NCBI GenBank assembly: GCA_028284605.1
Contig: JANQRL010000031.1
Location: forward strand, 62,001-126,000
Length of the DNA: 64,000 nucleotides
From: Paracoccaceae bacterium
GTDB lineage: Bacteria; Pseudomonadota; Alphaproteobacteria; Rhodobacterales; Rhodobacteraceae
Reading direction: 5' to 3'
Shown: piece after piece, positions 1 through 9,140 of the stretch
Layout: the number at the start of each line of letters is the position of its first letter
Position numbering within the stretch: the first letter of the stretch is position 1
Position numbers and translations under genes: made by a program
Notes under the pieces: model-generated
Databases searched by the model: none
Told to the model about the DNA's origin: nothing
What the model saw: the letters and a program-made list of their open reading frames with translations, nothing else

Positions 1-168
1 CGCGAGAGCAGACACGAACTGATTCCGCTGCCAGACGGGCGCAAGCTCAACTGTCGGGTCACGCCGGTAACCGGCGGCGCGACATTGGTCCGGTTCCGCA
101 TCGATCGGGCAGGCGAGCCACAGATGTCCGGTCGGCTGGCCGGAGCCGGCGCCGCCGCCGGCATCTGA
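1..168 (+). CDS. C-terminal end of a PAS-like/sensor protein (partial)
   Basis: The open frame runs from base 1 to a TGA at 166-168 and encodes 55 residues, the tail of a protein that begins outside the window. The first half reads like the closing beta strands of a PAS domain (polar PLPDGRKLNCRV, then a TPVTGGATLVRF strand). The last 20 residues are low-complexity Gly/Ala/Arg. In related Rhodobacteraceae a PAS-containing sensor protein often lies upstream of tsaE, which suggests the identity. No kinase motif is visible in this fragment, so it could be any PAS-bearing regulator. Confidence 0.4.
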   Translation, partial: RESRHELIPLPDGRKLNCRVTPVTGGATLVRFRIDRAGEPQMSGRLAGAGAAAGI

Positions 169-305
169 AACGGCGCTACGTTCCGCGCCAGCTGCTCGGG
201 CCGGGCGATGGGAGCGGCGGCGGCGCAGGCCCAACCCGGTCGGCCGGCGGCACGGCCACCGGTTTCACGCTTGCGGGAACAGACCGACAACGTAAGCTCC
301 GGACC

Positions 306-770
306 ATGCGTTTCGAGGCCGGCCCGATCCCCCTTGTAGATGAAGCGGCGACACGCAGTCTGGCTTCCTGCCTCGCACCGCGGTTGGGCGCCGGCGACTG
401 CGTACTCCTCGAAGGACCGATTGGCGCCGGCAAGACGGCATTCGCCCGGGCCCTGATCCGCGCCCGCCTCGGCCGCCACGAGGAGGTGCCCTCCCCGACC
501 TTCACGCTGGTGCAGACCTACGACACGGCGGATCTGGAGATCTGGCATTGCGACCTGTATCGGCTTGCCGATGCTGGTGAGCTGGCGGAACTGGGGCTCG
601 ATGAGGCGTTCGAGGCGGCGCTCTGCCTGATAGAATGGCCCGACCGGCTCGGCGCGCTGGAACCTGACGACGCGCTGCGCCTCACCCTCGCGGCCGAACC
701 GGCGTGCCACAGTATCCAGATCGAGGGTCCGGCAAGCTGGCAGGCGCGGATCGGAGATTGCCTTGTCTGA
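306..770 (+). CDS. tsaE: tRNA N6-threonylcarbamoyladenosine biosynthesis ATPase TsaE
   Basis: TsaE is the P-loop ATPase that works with TsaB and TsaD to form t6A at position 37 of ANN-decoding tRNAs in the cytoplasm. The 154-residue product has the usual family length. It carries the Walker A loop GPIGAGKT at residues 37-44, the SPTF switch-like motif at 63-66, the HCDLYRL segment around residue 81, and a late EWPDRL motif at 110-115; all are family hallmarks in the expected order. Its stop overlaps the TTG start of the following kinase gene by 8 bp, so it is the first gene of a translationally coupled set running through addA. Confidence 0.93.
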   Translation: MRFEAGPIPLVDEAATRSLASCLAPRLGAGDCVLLEGPIGAGKTAFARALIRARLGRHEEVPSPTFTLVQTYDTADLEIWHCDLYRLADAGELAELGLDEAFEAALCLIEWPDRLGALEPDDALRLTLAAEPACHSIQIEGPASWQARIGDCLV

Positions 771-1734
771 GCGCCCGGCCGCCATCGAGGCCGCCCTCGC
801 GGCGGCCGGCTTCGCCGCCTGGACGCGCGCCCCGCTCACCGGCGACGCCTCGGCGCGGCGCTACGAACGGCTTCGCCACGGCGCCGGGACCCTGATCCTG
901 ATGGACGCCCCCGACGAGCCCACCGCTCGTCTGGAGCAGTTCGCCGTGATCGCCGCCGCGCTGCGCGAAGCCGGTCTCGCCGCACCGGAGGTTCTGTATC
1001 TCGACCGGTCGCTCGGCCTGATGGTGCTGGAAGACCTTGGCGCCGATCAGATCGCGACTTGGCTTCTCCGCAACCCCGAGGATGAGCGCGACGCCTACGA
1101 GACCGCCATCGACATCCTGCCCAAGCTCGCAACGGCGGTGCCCCCGCCGGGCCTGCACCGCCTCGACGGCGCGACCGGCGCCGCGGCCATCGCCCCGGTC
1201 TTCGACTGGTCGGCGCCGGGAACCCCGGCAGCCCTGCGCGAGACGATCCAGGGTCGGCTGGCCGAGGCGCTGGCGCCCCATGACCGGGCGCCTGCGGTCC
1301 TTGCTTTGCGCGACTACCATGCCGAGAATCTGATCTGGCGGCCGAATCGCGTGGGCACCGACCGGGTCGGGCTGCTCGATTTCCAGGACGCGGTTCTGGC
1401 TCATCCGGGCTATGATCTGGCCTCGCTGATCCGCGATGCCCGCCGCGACCTCGCCCCGGGCCTTGCCGGCCGCCTCAGCGCCCGCCTCGCGCGGGCGATT
1501 GGCGCCGACGCGACGGAACTTGCGGCGGCGGCGACCCTGTGGTCCCTGCAGCGCAACCTGCGCATCCTCGGCATTTTCCACCGTCTTGCGCGGCAGGACG
1601 GCAAGACCCGCTACCTCGCCTTCGTGCCCCGGCTCCGCGCCCATATCGCCGAGGCCGCGCGGCACCCGGCGGCACGCAAGTTGCAGCCGCTCCTCGCCCG
1701 CCTCCTCGGCCCGGTGCCGGCGCAGCCGTCATGA
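763..1734 (+). CDS. amgK: Aminoglycoside phosphotransferase-fold sugar kinase, AmgK-like
   Basis: The 323-residue protein is an APH-fold kinase, probably acting at the anomeric carbon of N-acetylmuramate/N-acetylglucosamine in peptidoglycan recycling. Visible motifs are the N-terminal GDASARRYERL nucleotide-binding hairpin (about residues 28-38), a catalytic-loop DYHAEN at 184-189 that replaces the classical HGDLHxxN, and the metal-binding DFQDA at 206-210. The TTG start at 763 overlaps the end of tsaE by 8 bp. The next gene is a MurU-type nucleotidyltransferase that overlaps by ATGA, and this pairing is what points to AmgK rather than antibiotic resistance. Substrate is inferred from context only. 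Confidence 0.75.
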   Translation: MSERPAAIEAALAAAGFAAWTRAPLTGDASARRYERLRHGAGTLILMDAPDEPTARLEQFAVIAAALREAGLAAPEVLYLDRSLGLMVLEDLGADQIATWLLRNPEDERDAYETAIDILPKLATAVPPPGLHRLDGATGAAAIAPVFDWSAPGTPAALRETIQGRLAEALAPHDRAPAVLALRDYHAENLIWRPNRVGTDRVGLLDFQDAVLAHPGYDLASLIRDARRDLAPGLAGRLSARLARAIGADATELAAAATLWSLQRNLRILGIFHRLARQDGKTRYLAFVPRLRAHIAEAARHPAARKLQPLLARLLGPVPAQPS

Positions 1735-2411
1735 CGCCCGGCGCCGCGCTCTTCTTCGCCGCGGGCCTCGGGACCCGGATGCGCCCGCTGACCCTTGACC
1801 GGCCGAAGCCGCTAATCGAGGTCGATGGCATCCCTCTCCTAGATCACGCGTTGGCGCTGGGCGAGGCGGCCGGGCTCCGCCGCATGGTGGTCAACACGCA
1901 CTACCTCGGCGACATGATCGCCGACCACCTGAAGGGCCGGGGCATCGCGATTTCTGCTGAGACAGAGACGATTCTGGACACCGGCGGCGGGTTGCGGCAG
2001 GCCCGTGCCCTGCTCGGGGACGGTCCCGTTTTCACCATGAACACCGACGCGGTCTGGGCAGGACCGAACCCCTTCGCCCTGCTGGCCGAGCATTGGCGCC
2101 CCGAGGAGATGGACGCGCTTCTGCTCCTTGTGCCGCCCGACCGTGCCGCCGGACATGTCGGCGCGGGCGATTTCGATCGAGACGCCTCCGGCAGGCTGCA
2201 TCGCGGCAGCCAGCGCATCTATACCGGCGCGCAGATCACGTGCACCGACAGGCTCGACGAGATCGATGAGGCCGTCTTCTCGCTCAACCGTCTCTGGGAC
2301 TTGCTGATCGCCGCGGGTCGCGCCTATGGGATCGACTATCCCGGAGCCTGGTGCGATGTCGGCGCGCCGGAAAGCCTGTCGCTCGCTGAAGAGATGATAT
2401 CGGATGTTTGA
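1731..2411 (+). CDS. murU: N-acetylmuramate-1-phosphate uridylyltransferase-like nucleotidyltransferase
   Basis: This 226-residue nucleotidyltransferase of the NTP_transferase family would convert the sugar 1-phosphate made by the preceding kinase into a UDP-sugar. It has the nucleotide-binding loop AGLGTRMRP at residues 11-19, the following DRPKPLI lysine segment, and the metal-binding NTDA with Asp106. The ATG at 1731 overlaps the kinase stop as ATGA and is preferred over upstream in-frame ATGs, which would run back through the kinase gene. Its own end overlaps addB by 8 bp. The short length (no acyltransferase domain) fits MurU rather than GlmU. UDP-MurNAc as product is an inference from the pairing. 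Confidence 0.78.
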   Translation: MTPGAALFFAAGLGTRMRPLTLDRPKPLIEVDGIPLLDHALALGEAAGLRRMVVNTHYLGDMIADHLKGRGIAISAETETILDTGGGLRQARALLGDGPVFTMNTDAVWAGPNPFALLAEHWRPEEMDALLLLVPPDRAAGHVGAGDFDRDASGRLHRGSQRIYTGAQITCTDRLDEIDEAVFSLNRLWDLLIAAGRAYGIDYPGAWCDVGAPESLSLAEEMISDV

Positions 2412-5337
2412 CTCCGCGACGGGCCCACGCCTCTACGCCGTGCCTCCGGGGGTCGACTTCGGGCAGGAACTGATCCGCGGGCTGACCGACCGTTTCGGCG
2501 ACGGACCGCCCGACCGCCTCGCGCGGGTCGAGCTTTATGTCAACACACGCCGGATGCAGCGGCGACTGCGCGAGAGCTTCGATGCCGGGCCGGCGCGGCT
2601 CCTGCCCCGCATCCGTTTGATCACCGATCTCGCGAGCGACCCCGTCGCTTCGCCGCTTCCGCTGCCCGTCCCACCGCTTCGGCGCCGGCTGGAACTGGCG
2701 CAGCTCGTCACGCGGCTGATCGTCGCGGAACCCGACCTGGCGCCGGAACGGGCCGCGTTCGACCTTGCCGAGAGCCTCTCGCGGCTGCTCGACGAAATGC
2801 ATGGCGAGGGCGTTGCGCCCGGCACGCTGGACGCTCTCGACGTCACCGACGCTTCCGGCCACTGGCAGCGCGCGCTGCGCTTCCTGCGCATCGTCAACCG
2901 CTATCTCAGACAGATCGACGGCCCGCCGAACAGTGAGGCCCGTCAGCGCGATGCCGTTGAGCGCCTCGCCGCGCGCTGGGCCGAGGCTCCGCCGGATCAT
3001 CCGGTGGTCTGCGCCGGCTCCACCGGGTCCCGCGGGGCGACGGCGCTCTTCATGGAAGCGGTGGCGCGGCTGCCCCGGGGGGCCGTGATACTGCCCGGCT
3101 TCGATTTCGACATGGATCCGACGGTCTGGGACCGCCTCGACGATCCGATGCAGGGCGAAGACCACCCGCAATTCAGGTTCCGCGCGCTCTGCAATCGACT
3201 GGGGCTGGCGCCTGGAGACGTCGCCCGCTGGACGGAGGCCGCACCCGCCGCACCCTCCCGCAACCGTCTCGTCTCGCTCGCCCTGCGCCCGGCGCCGGTG
3301 ACGGATCAATGGCTGACCGAGGGCCCGATGCTTGACGATCTGGAAGAGGCGGTCGCCGGGCTGACGCTGGTCGAAGCGCCGTCGGTGCGCGAGGAGGCGG
3401 AGAGCATCGCGCTGGGTCTGCGTCAGGCGCTTGAGGATGGCCGAACCGCCGCGCTGATCACGCCGGATCGCAGTTTGACGCGGCAGGTTGCCGCCGCGCT
3501 CGATCGTTGGAACATCGTCCCCGACGACAGCGCCGGCACGCCGCTCCACCTGACGCCGCCCGGCCGGTTTCTGCGCCATGTGGCGGAGATTGGCGACCTG
3601 ACCGCCGAGGCGATGCTGGTGCTCCTGAAACATCCGCTCTGTCACAGCGGAGCGGACCGCAATGCACACCTGTTGCGCACCCGGCGCCTAGAGCTGGCCA
3701 TCCGCAGGCACGGGCCAGCCTTCCCGACTGGCGCCGATCTCCTGGCCTGGGGCGCGGATCAGGCCGAAATAGACACTGAGTGCCCGACTTGGGCCGGCTG
3801 GCTCGCCAGCTTGATCGACCGGTTCGGGGCGGCCACTCCGCGCCCGATTGGCGACCATGTGAGGGATCACCTCGCGCTCGCCGGAGCCCTCGCCGGCGGG
3901 ATCGCAGGCGGCAGCGGCGCGCTCTGGGAGGCGGCGGCTGGGCGCGCGGCGCAGGAGGCCATGGCTGGCCTTGCGCGAGAAGCCGAGGTCGGTGGCGAGA
4001 TCGACGCCGACGCCTACCGCGCCTTGCTCCTTGCCGTATTGTCCGGCGTCGAAGTCCGGGACCGGGATGCCGGCCATCCCGATCTGCGCATCTGGGGCAC
4101 CCTTGAAGCGCGGGTGCAGGGGGCCGATCTGATTGTGCTCGGCGCGATGAACGAGGGCGCCTGGCCCGAGGCGCCGGCGCCCGATCCCTGGCTCAACCGG
4201 CGGATGCGGTTCGAGGCCGGTCTGCTGCTGCCGGAGCGGCGCATCGGGCTGGCCGCGCACGACTTCCAGCAGGCTGTGGCCGGGCCGGAGGTCTGGATCA
4301 CCCGCGCGATCCGCTCGGACGAGGCGCAGACCGTGCCGTCGCGCTGGGTCAACCGGTTGACGAACCTGCTGAATGGGCTCGACGGTCAGGGCGGACCGGA
4401 CCTACTCAAGCAGATGCGCGCACGCGGGGCTGTGTGGCTCGCCCGGGCCCGGGCGCTGGCGGCGCCGGACCGCCCGATTCCGCCCGCCACGCGGCCCTCA
4501 CCTCGCCCGCCGGTCGCGTATCGCCCGAAGCAGCTCTCGGTAACCCAGATATCGACGCTGATCCGCGATCCGTTTGCGATCTATGCGCGGGAGATCCTCG
4601 GCCTTCGCGCCCTCGACCCGCTGCAACCGAGTGCTGACGCGGCCCTGCGCGGCACCCTGATCCATCGGGTTATGGAGAGGTTCGTGCGCGGCGATGGCAT
4701 GGCATCCGATGACCCCCGTACCACCCTTCTCGCCGAGGCCGAGGCGGTGCTCGCCGAAGCCTGCCCCTGGCCGACGGCGCGACGGCTCTGGCTCGCCCGG
4801 GTCATCCGGTTTGCCGACTGGTTCCTGCAAGGCGAGGCCGAACGTCAGGCGCTTGCAGAACCCATTGCGTTCGAGAGCAGGGGTAAGTTGCGCTTGAACA
4901 GTGTCGATTTCACCCTCATCTGCAAGGCGGACCGGATCGACCGGCAACCCGACGGCGCGACGATCCTCTACGATTACAAGACCGGACAAGTACCGACCGG
5001 ACCGCAGCAGGAGAGGTTCGACAAGCAGCTCCTTCTCGAGGCCGCAATGGTGGAGCGTGGTGGGTTCGCCGAGATCGGCCCGGCCCGCGCCGCCGGTGCC
5101 GCCTTCATCGGCCTTGGAGCGAGCCTCAAGGTGCAGCCCGCGCCGCTCGACACCGCGCCGCCGGACAAGGTCTGGGCGGAGTTCGAGGCGCTCATCGCGG
5201 CCTGGCAGCGGCCGGAGCGCGGCTATACCGCCCGGCTGGCGCATTTCCGCGACGATCAGGCCACGGAGTACGACCACCTTGCGCGGCTCGGTGAATGGGA
5301 TCTCGCCGAGCCGGCCGCACCGGAGGACCTGAAGTGA
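2404..5337 (+). CDS. addB: Double-strand break repair protein AddB (alphaproteobacterial type)
   Basis: AddB is the second subunit of the AddAB helicase-nuclease that resects double-strand ends for RecA-mediated recombination, the alphaproteobacterial counterpart of RecBCD. The product is 977 residues. The C-terminal PD-(D/E)XK nuclease domain shows GTLIH with His754 and the DYK catalytic triplet at 857-859. I see no intact Walker A in the N-terminal helicase-like half, as expected for the alpha-type subunit, nor a clear iron-sulfur cysteine cluster. The ATG start overlaps the murU end by 8 bp; the stop overlaps the GTG start of addA. Adjacent addA makes the call secure. Confidence 0.93.
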   Translation: MFDSATGPRLYAVPPGVDFGQELIRGLTDRFGDGPPDRLARVELYVNTRRMQRRLRESFDAGPARLLPRIRLITDLASDPVASPLPLPVPPLRRRLELAQLVTRLIVAEPDLAPERAAFDLAESLSRLLDEMHGEGVAPGTLDALDVTDASGHWQRALRFLRIVNRYLRQIDGPPNSEARQRDAVERLAARWAEAPPDHPVVCAGSTGSRGATALFMEAVARLPRGAVILPGFDFDMDPTVWDRLDDPMQGEDHPQFRFRALCNRLGLAPGDVARWTEAAPAAPSRNRLVSLALRPAPVTDQWLTEGPMLDDLEEAVAGLTLVEAPSVREEAESIALGLRQALEDGRTAALITPDRSLTRQVAAALDRWNIVPDDSAGTPLHLTPPGRFLRHVAEIGDLTAEAMLVLLKHPLCHSGADRNAHLLRTRRLELAIRRHGPAFPTGADLLAWGADQAEIDTECPTWAGWLASLIDRFGAATPRPIGDHVRDHLALAGALAGGIAGGSGALWEAAAGRAAQEAMAGLAREAEVGGEIDADAYRALLLAVLSGVEVRDRDAGHPDLRIWGTLEARVQGADLIVLGAMNEGAWPEAPAPDPWLNRRMRFEAGLLLPERRIGLAAHDFQQAVAGPEVWITRAIRSDEAQTVPSRWVNRLTNLLNGLDGQGGPDLLKQMRARGAVWLARARALAAPDRPIPPATRPSPRPPVAYRPKQLSVTQISTLIRDPFAIYAREILGLRALDPLQPSADAALRGTLIHRVMERFVRGDGMASDDPRTTLLAEAEAVLAEACPWPTARRLWLARVIRFADWFLQGEAERQALAEPIAFESRGKLRLNSVDFTLICKADRIDRQPDGATILYDYKTGQVPTGPQQERFDKQLLLEAAMVERGGFAEIGPARAAGAAFIGLGASLKVQPAPLDTAPPDKVWAEFEALIAAWQRPERGYTARLAHFRDDQATEYDHLARLGEWDLAEPAAPEDLK

Positions 5338-8300
5338 CTCCACGCGACGAGGCCACCCAGCGCCAGATCGAAGCGGCGATGCCGGGCAATTCGACCTGGC
5401 TTTCGGCCAATGCCGGCTCGGGCAAAACCCGGGTGCTGACCGACCGTGTCGCGCGGCTCCTGCTCGACGGCACCGACCCGCAGCACGTGCTCTGTCTGAC
5501 CTACACCAAGGCCGCGGCGAGCGAGATGCAGAACCGGCTCTTCGCGCGGCTGGGCGATTGGGCGATGGCCTCGAATGACAAGCTGGCGGCAGAGCTGGAA
5601 GGGCTCGGTGTGGACGGGCCCCTGGGACCGGAGCTACTGGCCGAGGGACGGCGGCTCTTCGCCCGCGCCATCGAGACCCCGGGCGGGCTGAAGATCCAGA
5701 CGATCCACTCGTTCTGCGCCGGGCTCCTGCGCCGGTTTCCGCTGGAGGCCGGGGTCAGTCCGCAATTCGCCGAGATAGAGGATCGCGCAGCGGAGCTTCT
5801 GCGCGCGGAGATCGTCGATCAGCTCGCCCGACGCGATCCGGACGCAGTGGATGCCCTTGCGGAGCATTACAGATCGGACGATCTCGCCAAGCTGGTCGGC
5901 GCGATTGCCGGTCGCAAGGCGGCGTTTCGCGCCGGGCTAGACGAGGCCCGGCTGGCGGCCGCGCTCGGGGCGCGGATGGGGGCTACTGAGGAGACATTGC
6001 TTACGGAGGCACTTCCAGCGGACCTTGATGCCCTGCTCGCGGACCTCGCCACCGCCTGCCGCACGGGGGGCAAGACGGACAACAGTGCAGCTGAGAAGCT
6101 TGCCAGACTCACTGGAACAAGGCGGATCGAGGGAGCCTTGTTCGACAGCCTTACGCAGATCTTCCTCACCGGAGCGGGAGCCAGATCGCCGTTTTCCGCC
6201 AAGTTGGGGTCTTTTCCGACCAAGGCTGTCCAAGCTGCCCATCCCGATCTCATGGCCCGGATCGAACCGCTGATGGAGAGTGTCGAGGCGCTCCGCCAGC
6301 CGATCCTGGCCCAGCGCGCGCTGGAAAAGACCCGGGCGCTCTACCGCTTCGGCACGCCATTCATCCGCGCCTACGAGGCGGCGAAGGCGGCGCGCGGGCT
6401 CCTGGATTTCGACGACCTGATCGACCGGACCGCGGCCTTGCTCGAGGACCCGGTCGTCTCGCAATGGGTGCTCTGGCGGCTCGATGGCGGGATCGACCAT
6501 ATTCTCGTGGACGAGGCCCAGGACACGAACCCGGCGCAATGGCAGGTGATCCGCAGCCTCGCGCGGGAATTCGGCGCCGGTGAAGGCGCCCGCCCGGACC
6601 GGCGGCGCACGATCTTCGTCGTCGGCGACAAGAAGCAGTCGATCTACTCCTTCCAGGGTGCCGATCCGGAGGAGTTCGACCGGATGCAGGCGCATTTCGC
6701 GCAGGAGCTTGGCCAGGTTGGGGATGCGCTCAATCCGCTCACCCTCGAACATTCCTTCCGCTCCTCCGCCGCGATCCTGACCCTAGTCGACAGGACCTTT
6801 GTCGGCTCCTTGCGTGATGGGCTTGAACAGGAGGTCTTCCACCGCGCCTTCAAGTCCGATCTGCCGGGCCGCGTCGATCTTTGGCCGGCGATCCCGAAGC
6901 AGCCCGAGGACGAGGATGATCGGCGCTGGTTCGAGCCCGTCGACCGGGTCGGTAAACGCCATCACAATGTGCTCTTGGCGGAGGCGATTGCGGAGCGGAT
7001 TCAGTCTCTGATCCAGCATGAAACGCTCCCAGAGGAGATCGACCGCTCCGGGAAGTTCCGTCGGCGGCCGATCACCGAAGGCGATATCCTGATCCTCGTG
7101 CGCAGCCGCTCGCCGCTCTTTGCTGAGATCATTCGGGCCTGCAAGGCGAGGGGGCTCAAAGTCGCGGGTGCAGACCGGCTCAAGCTGGGGGGCGAACTGG
7201 CGGTGAAGGACCTCGCCGCGCTCCTGCAATTCCTCGCACTGCCCGAGGATGATCTGTCGCTCGCGGGCGCCCTGCGCTCGCCGCTCTTCGGTTGGTCTGA
7301 ACAGGAGATCTACACGCTGGCCCAGGGACGCGGCGATGTGTTCCTGTGGCAAGCTCTGCGCGCCGCGCAGGCCGTCCACCCGGACGACTTCGCGATGCTC
7401 GAAGACCTCCTCGACCAATCCGATTTCCTGCGTCCTTACGATCTGATCGAACGCATCCTGACCCGCCATGACGGTCGCCGTCGCCTGCTCGCGCGGCTCG
7501 GCGCCGAAGCGGAGGACGGCATTGACGCGCTGCTGGCCCAGGCCCTGGCCTATGAACGCAGCGCGGTGCCGAGCCTGACCGGCTTCCTGTCCTGGATGGA
7601 AACCGACGATGTGGAGGTCAAGCGGCAGCTCGATGCGGCCGGCGACCGGCTCCGGGTGATGACGGTGCATGGCGCAAAGGGGCTCGAGGCGCCCATCGTG
7701 ATTCTGCCCGATACCGGCAAGCGCCGGCGCGAGGTGAAGGACCCGATCTGGAGCCTCGACGATCAGGCGCTCTGGCCGCCGCAGGCCGCGGCGATGCCCG
7801 ACAGTGTGCTGGCGGAAAAGGAACGGCGGCTGGCGGCGCAGGATCGGGAGGGGCGGCGGCAGCTCTATGTGGCGCTGACCCGGGCGGAGAGCTGGCTGAT
7901 GATCTGCGGCGCGGGCAAGATGGGCGACGAGCCGGAGGAGAGCTGGTACCGGATGGTCGAGGCGGGGCTGGTCCGCTGCGGCGCCGAGGCCGCCGGTATG
8001 CCCACCGGCGAGGGGTTGCGGCTGTCGCATCTCGATTGGGATGCGCTGCCTTTCGAGGCCGATACGTCCGGGCAGACCGATCGCGTCGAACCCCCACGAC
8101 TCGACCCGGTTTCGGCACAAGAGAGGCAAGGGGCGCCCCTTTCACCGTCCAATCTCGGTGGCGCCAAGGCACTGCCGGGCGATCCCGGGGAGGGAGATGT
8201 CGACGCCGCAATGGCCCGGGGCACGCAGATCCATCTGCTGCTTGAACACCTGCCAGGCATCCCGATGGAGGATCGACCGCAGACTGCGAGGCGCATCCTC

Positions 8301-8711
8301 GAAGGCGTGCCGGATGTCGCCGATCCCGAAGAGCTCATCGACCTGACCCTCCGTCTTCTCGGTACGCCACGTCTCGCCCCGGTCTTCGCCGCCGAGACGC
8401 TGGCGGAAGTCGAGATCACCGCCGGGATCGACGAGGGCGGCCCGCGCATCCACGGGTCTATCGACCGGCTGATCGTCGAGTCGGACCGCGTGCTGGCGGT
8501 CGATTTCAAGAGCAACCGGCTCGTCCCTGACCGTCCGGAGGAGATCCCCGAAGGTCTCCTGCGGCAGCTTGGCGCCTATCGTGCTGCACTGGTCCAGCTC
8601 TACCCGGACCGGAGCGTCGAAGTGGCGATCCTCTGGACCGAAACCGCCGAACTCATGGTCGTCCCGGGGCCCCTCGTCACGGCCGCTCTCGCCCGCGCGA
8701 CCGCGCCTTGA
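5334..8711 (+). CDS. addA: Double-strand break repair helicase-nuclease AddA
   Basis: AddA is the UvrD/Rep-type helicase plus nuclease subunit of AddAB. The 1125-residue product has the Walker A loop NAGSGKT at residues 26-32, a DEAQDTN Walker B/motif II, QSIYSFQGA motif III, VMTVHGAKGLE motif V and YVALTRA motif VI. A RecB-family nuclease follows at the C terminus with DFK at 1057-1059. I chose GTG at 5334 because GGAGG at 5322-5326 is well spaced before it and because it forms a GTGA overlap with the addB stop; an upstream in-frame ATG at 5295 would lie deep within addB. Operon mate of addB. Confidence 0.94.
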   Translation: MTPRDEATQRQIEAAMPGNSTWLSANAGSGKTRVLTDRVARLLLDGTDPQHVLCLTYTKAAASEMQNRLFARLGDWAMASNDKLAAELEGLGVDGPLGPELLAEGRRLFARAIETPGGLKIQTIHSFCAGLLRRFPLEAGVSPQFAEIEDRAAELLRAEIVDQLARRDPDAVDALAEHYRSDDLAKLVGAIAGRKAAFRAGLDEARLAAALGARMGATEETLLTEALPADLDALLADLATACRTGGKTDNSAAEKLARLTGTRRIEGALFDSLTQIFLTGAGARSPFSAKLGSFPTKAVQAAHPDLMARIEPLMESVEALRQPILAQRALEKTRALYRFGTPFIRAYEAAKAARGLLDFDDLIDRTAALLEDPVVSQWVLWRLDGGIDHILVDEAQDTNPAQWQVIRSLAREFGAGEGARPDRRRTIFVVGDKKQSIYSFQGADPEEFDRMQAHFAQELGQVGDALNPLTLEHSFRSSAAILTLVDRTFVGSLRDGLEQEVFHRAFKSDLPGRVDLWPAIPKQPEDEDDRRWFEPVDRVGKRHHNVLLAEAIAERIQSLIQHETLPEEIDRSGKFRRRPITEGDILILVRSRSPLFAEIIRACKARGLKVAGADRLKLGGELAVKDLAALLQFLALPEDDLSLAGALRSPLFGWSEQEIYTLAQGRGDVFLWQALRAAQAVHPDDFAMLEDLLDQSDFLRPYDLIERILTRHDGRRRLLARLGAEAEDGIDALLAQALAYERSAVPSLTGFLSWMETDDVEVKRQLDAAGDRLRVMTVHGAKGLEAPIVILPDTGKRRREVKDPIWSLDDQALWPPQAAAMPDSVLAEKERRLAAQDREGRRQLYVALTRAESWLMICGAGKMGDEPEESWYRMVEAGLVRCGAEAAGMPTGEGLRLSHLDWDALPFEADTSGQTDRVEPPRLDPVSAQERQGAPLSPSNLGGAKALPGDPGEGDVDAAMARGTQIHLLLEHLPGIPMEDRPQTARRILEGVPDVADPEELIDLTLRLLGTPRLAPVFAAETLAEVEITAGIDEGGPRIHGSIDRLIVESDRVLAVDFKSNRLVPDRPEEIPEGLLRQLGAYRAALVQLYPDRSVEVAILWTETAELMVVPGPLVTAALARATAP

Positions 8712-8735
8712 CGCTACAACATACGGCGCCTACGT
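8707..8735 (+). promoter_or_regulatory. Candidate housekeeping promoter for trxA
   Basis: CTTGAC at 8707-8712, overlapping the addA stop, is followed after 17 bases by CTACGT at 8730-8735. This resembles the alphaproteobacterial housekeeping pattern CTTGAC-N17-CTATAT with two changes in the -10. It would let trxA be expressed independently of the upstream recombination genes. Confidence 0.45.
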
Positions 8736-8771
8736 TCCGGCTCCATACCAATGCTGCCGCAGGAGAGATTG

Positions 8772-9092
8772 ATGGCAACCGTTGCAGTCACCGACGACAC
8801 GTTCGACACCGAAGTGCGCCAGTCCGAGATCCCCGTCGTGGTCGATTTCTGGGCCGAGTGGTGCGGTCCCTGCAAGCAGATCGGCCCCGCGCTGGAGGAG
8901 TTGTCGACCGAGATGGACGGCAAGGTGAAGATCGTGAAGGTCAATGTGGACGAGAACCCGAACTCACCGGCACAGATGGGGGTTCGGGGCATCCCGGCGC
9001 TGTTCCTCTTCAAGGGCGGCGAAGTGGTCTCGAACCGCGCCGGCGCCGCGCCGAAGGCGTCGCTGGAAAGCTGGATCAACGAGAGCATCTGA
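8772..9092 (+). CDS. trxA: Thioredoxin
   Basis: Cytoplasmic disulfide reductant of 106 residues, the standard thioredoxin length. The active site WCGPCK places the redox cysteines at residues 31 and 34, and the cis-proline loop GIPALF and the GG turn follow in the expected places. The ATG at 8772 has AGGAGAG at 8760-8766 as ribosome-binding site; an in-frame ATG at 8751 would add seven residues upstream of this site and is less likely. It lies 60 bp after addA, a placement common in this bacterial group, and is followed by a hairpin shared with the convergent gene. Confidence 0.96.
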   Translation: MATVAVTDDTFDTEVRQSEIPVVVDFWAEWCGPCKQIGPALEELSTEMDGKVKIVKVNVDENPNSPAQMGVRGIPALFLFKGGEVVSNRAGAAPKASLESWINESI

Positions 9093-9114
9093 GGGCTTCA
9101 GCCGTACCGAGACA

Positions 9115-9140
9115 GAGGGGCGCCAGAAGGGCGCCTTCCT
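9115..9140. terminator. GC-rich hairpin between convergent genes
   Basis: Two GGCGCC copies (starting at 9119 and 9130) can pair around a short AGAAG loop between the ends of trxA and the convergent gene at 9140. The T-run is weak (CTTCCTC), so this is only a modest terminator candidate that could serve both strands. Confidence 0.35.

Noticed and set aside
763-1734. Aminoglycoside resistance phosphotransferase
   Set aside because: The fold is shared, but the catalytic loop is not the resistance-type HGDLHxxN and the coupled nucleotidyltransferase indicates sugar recycling.
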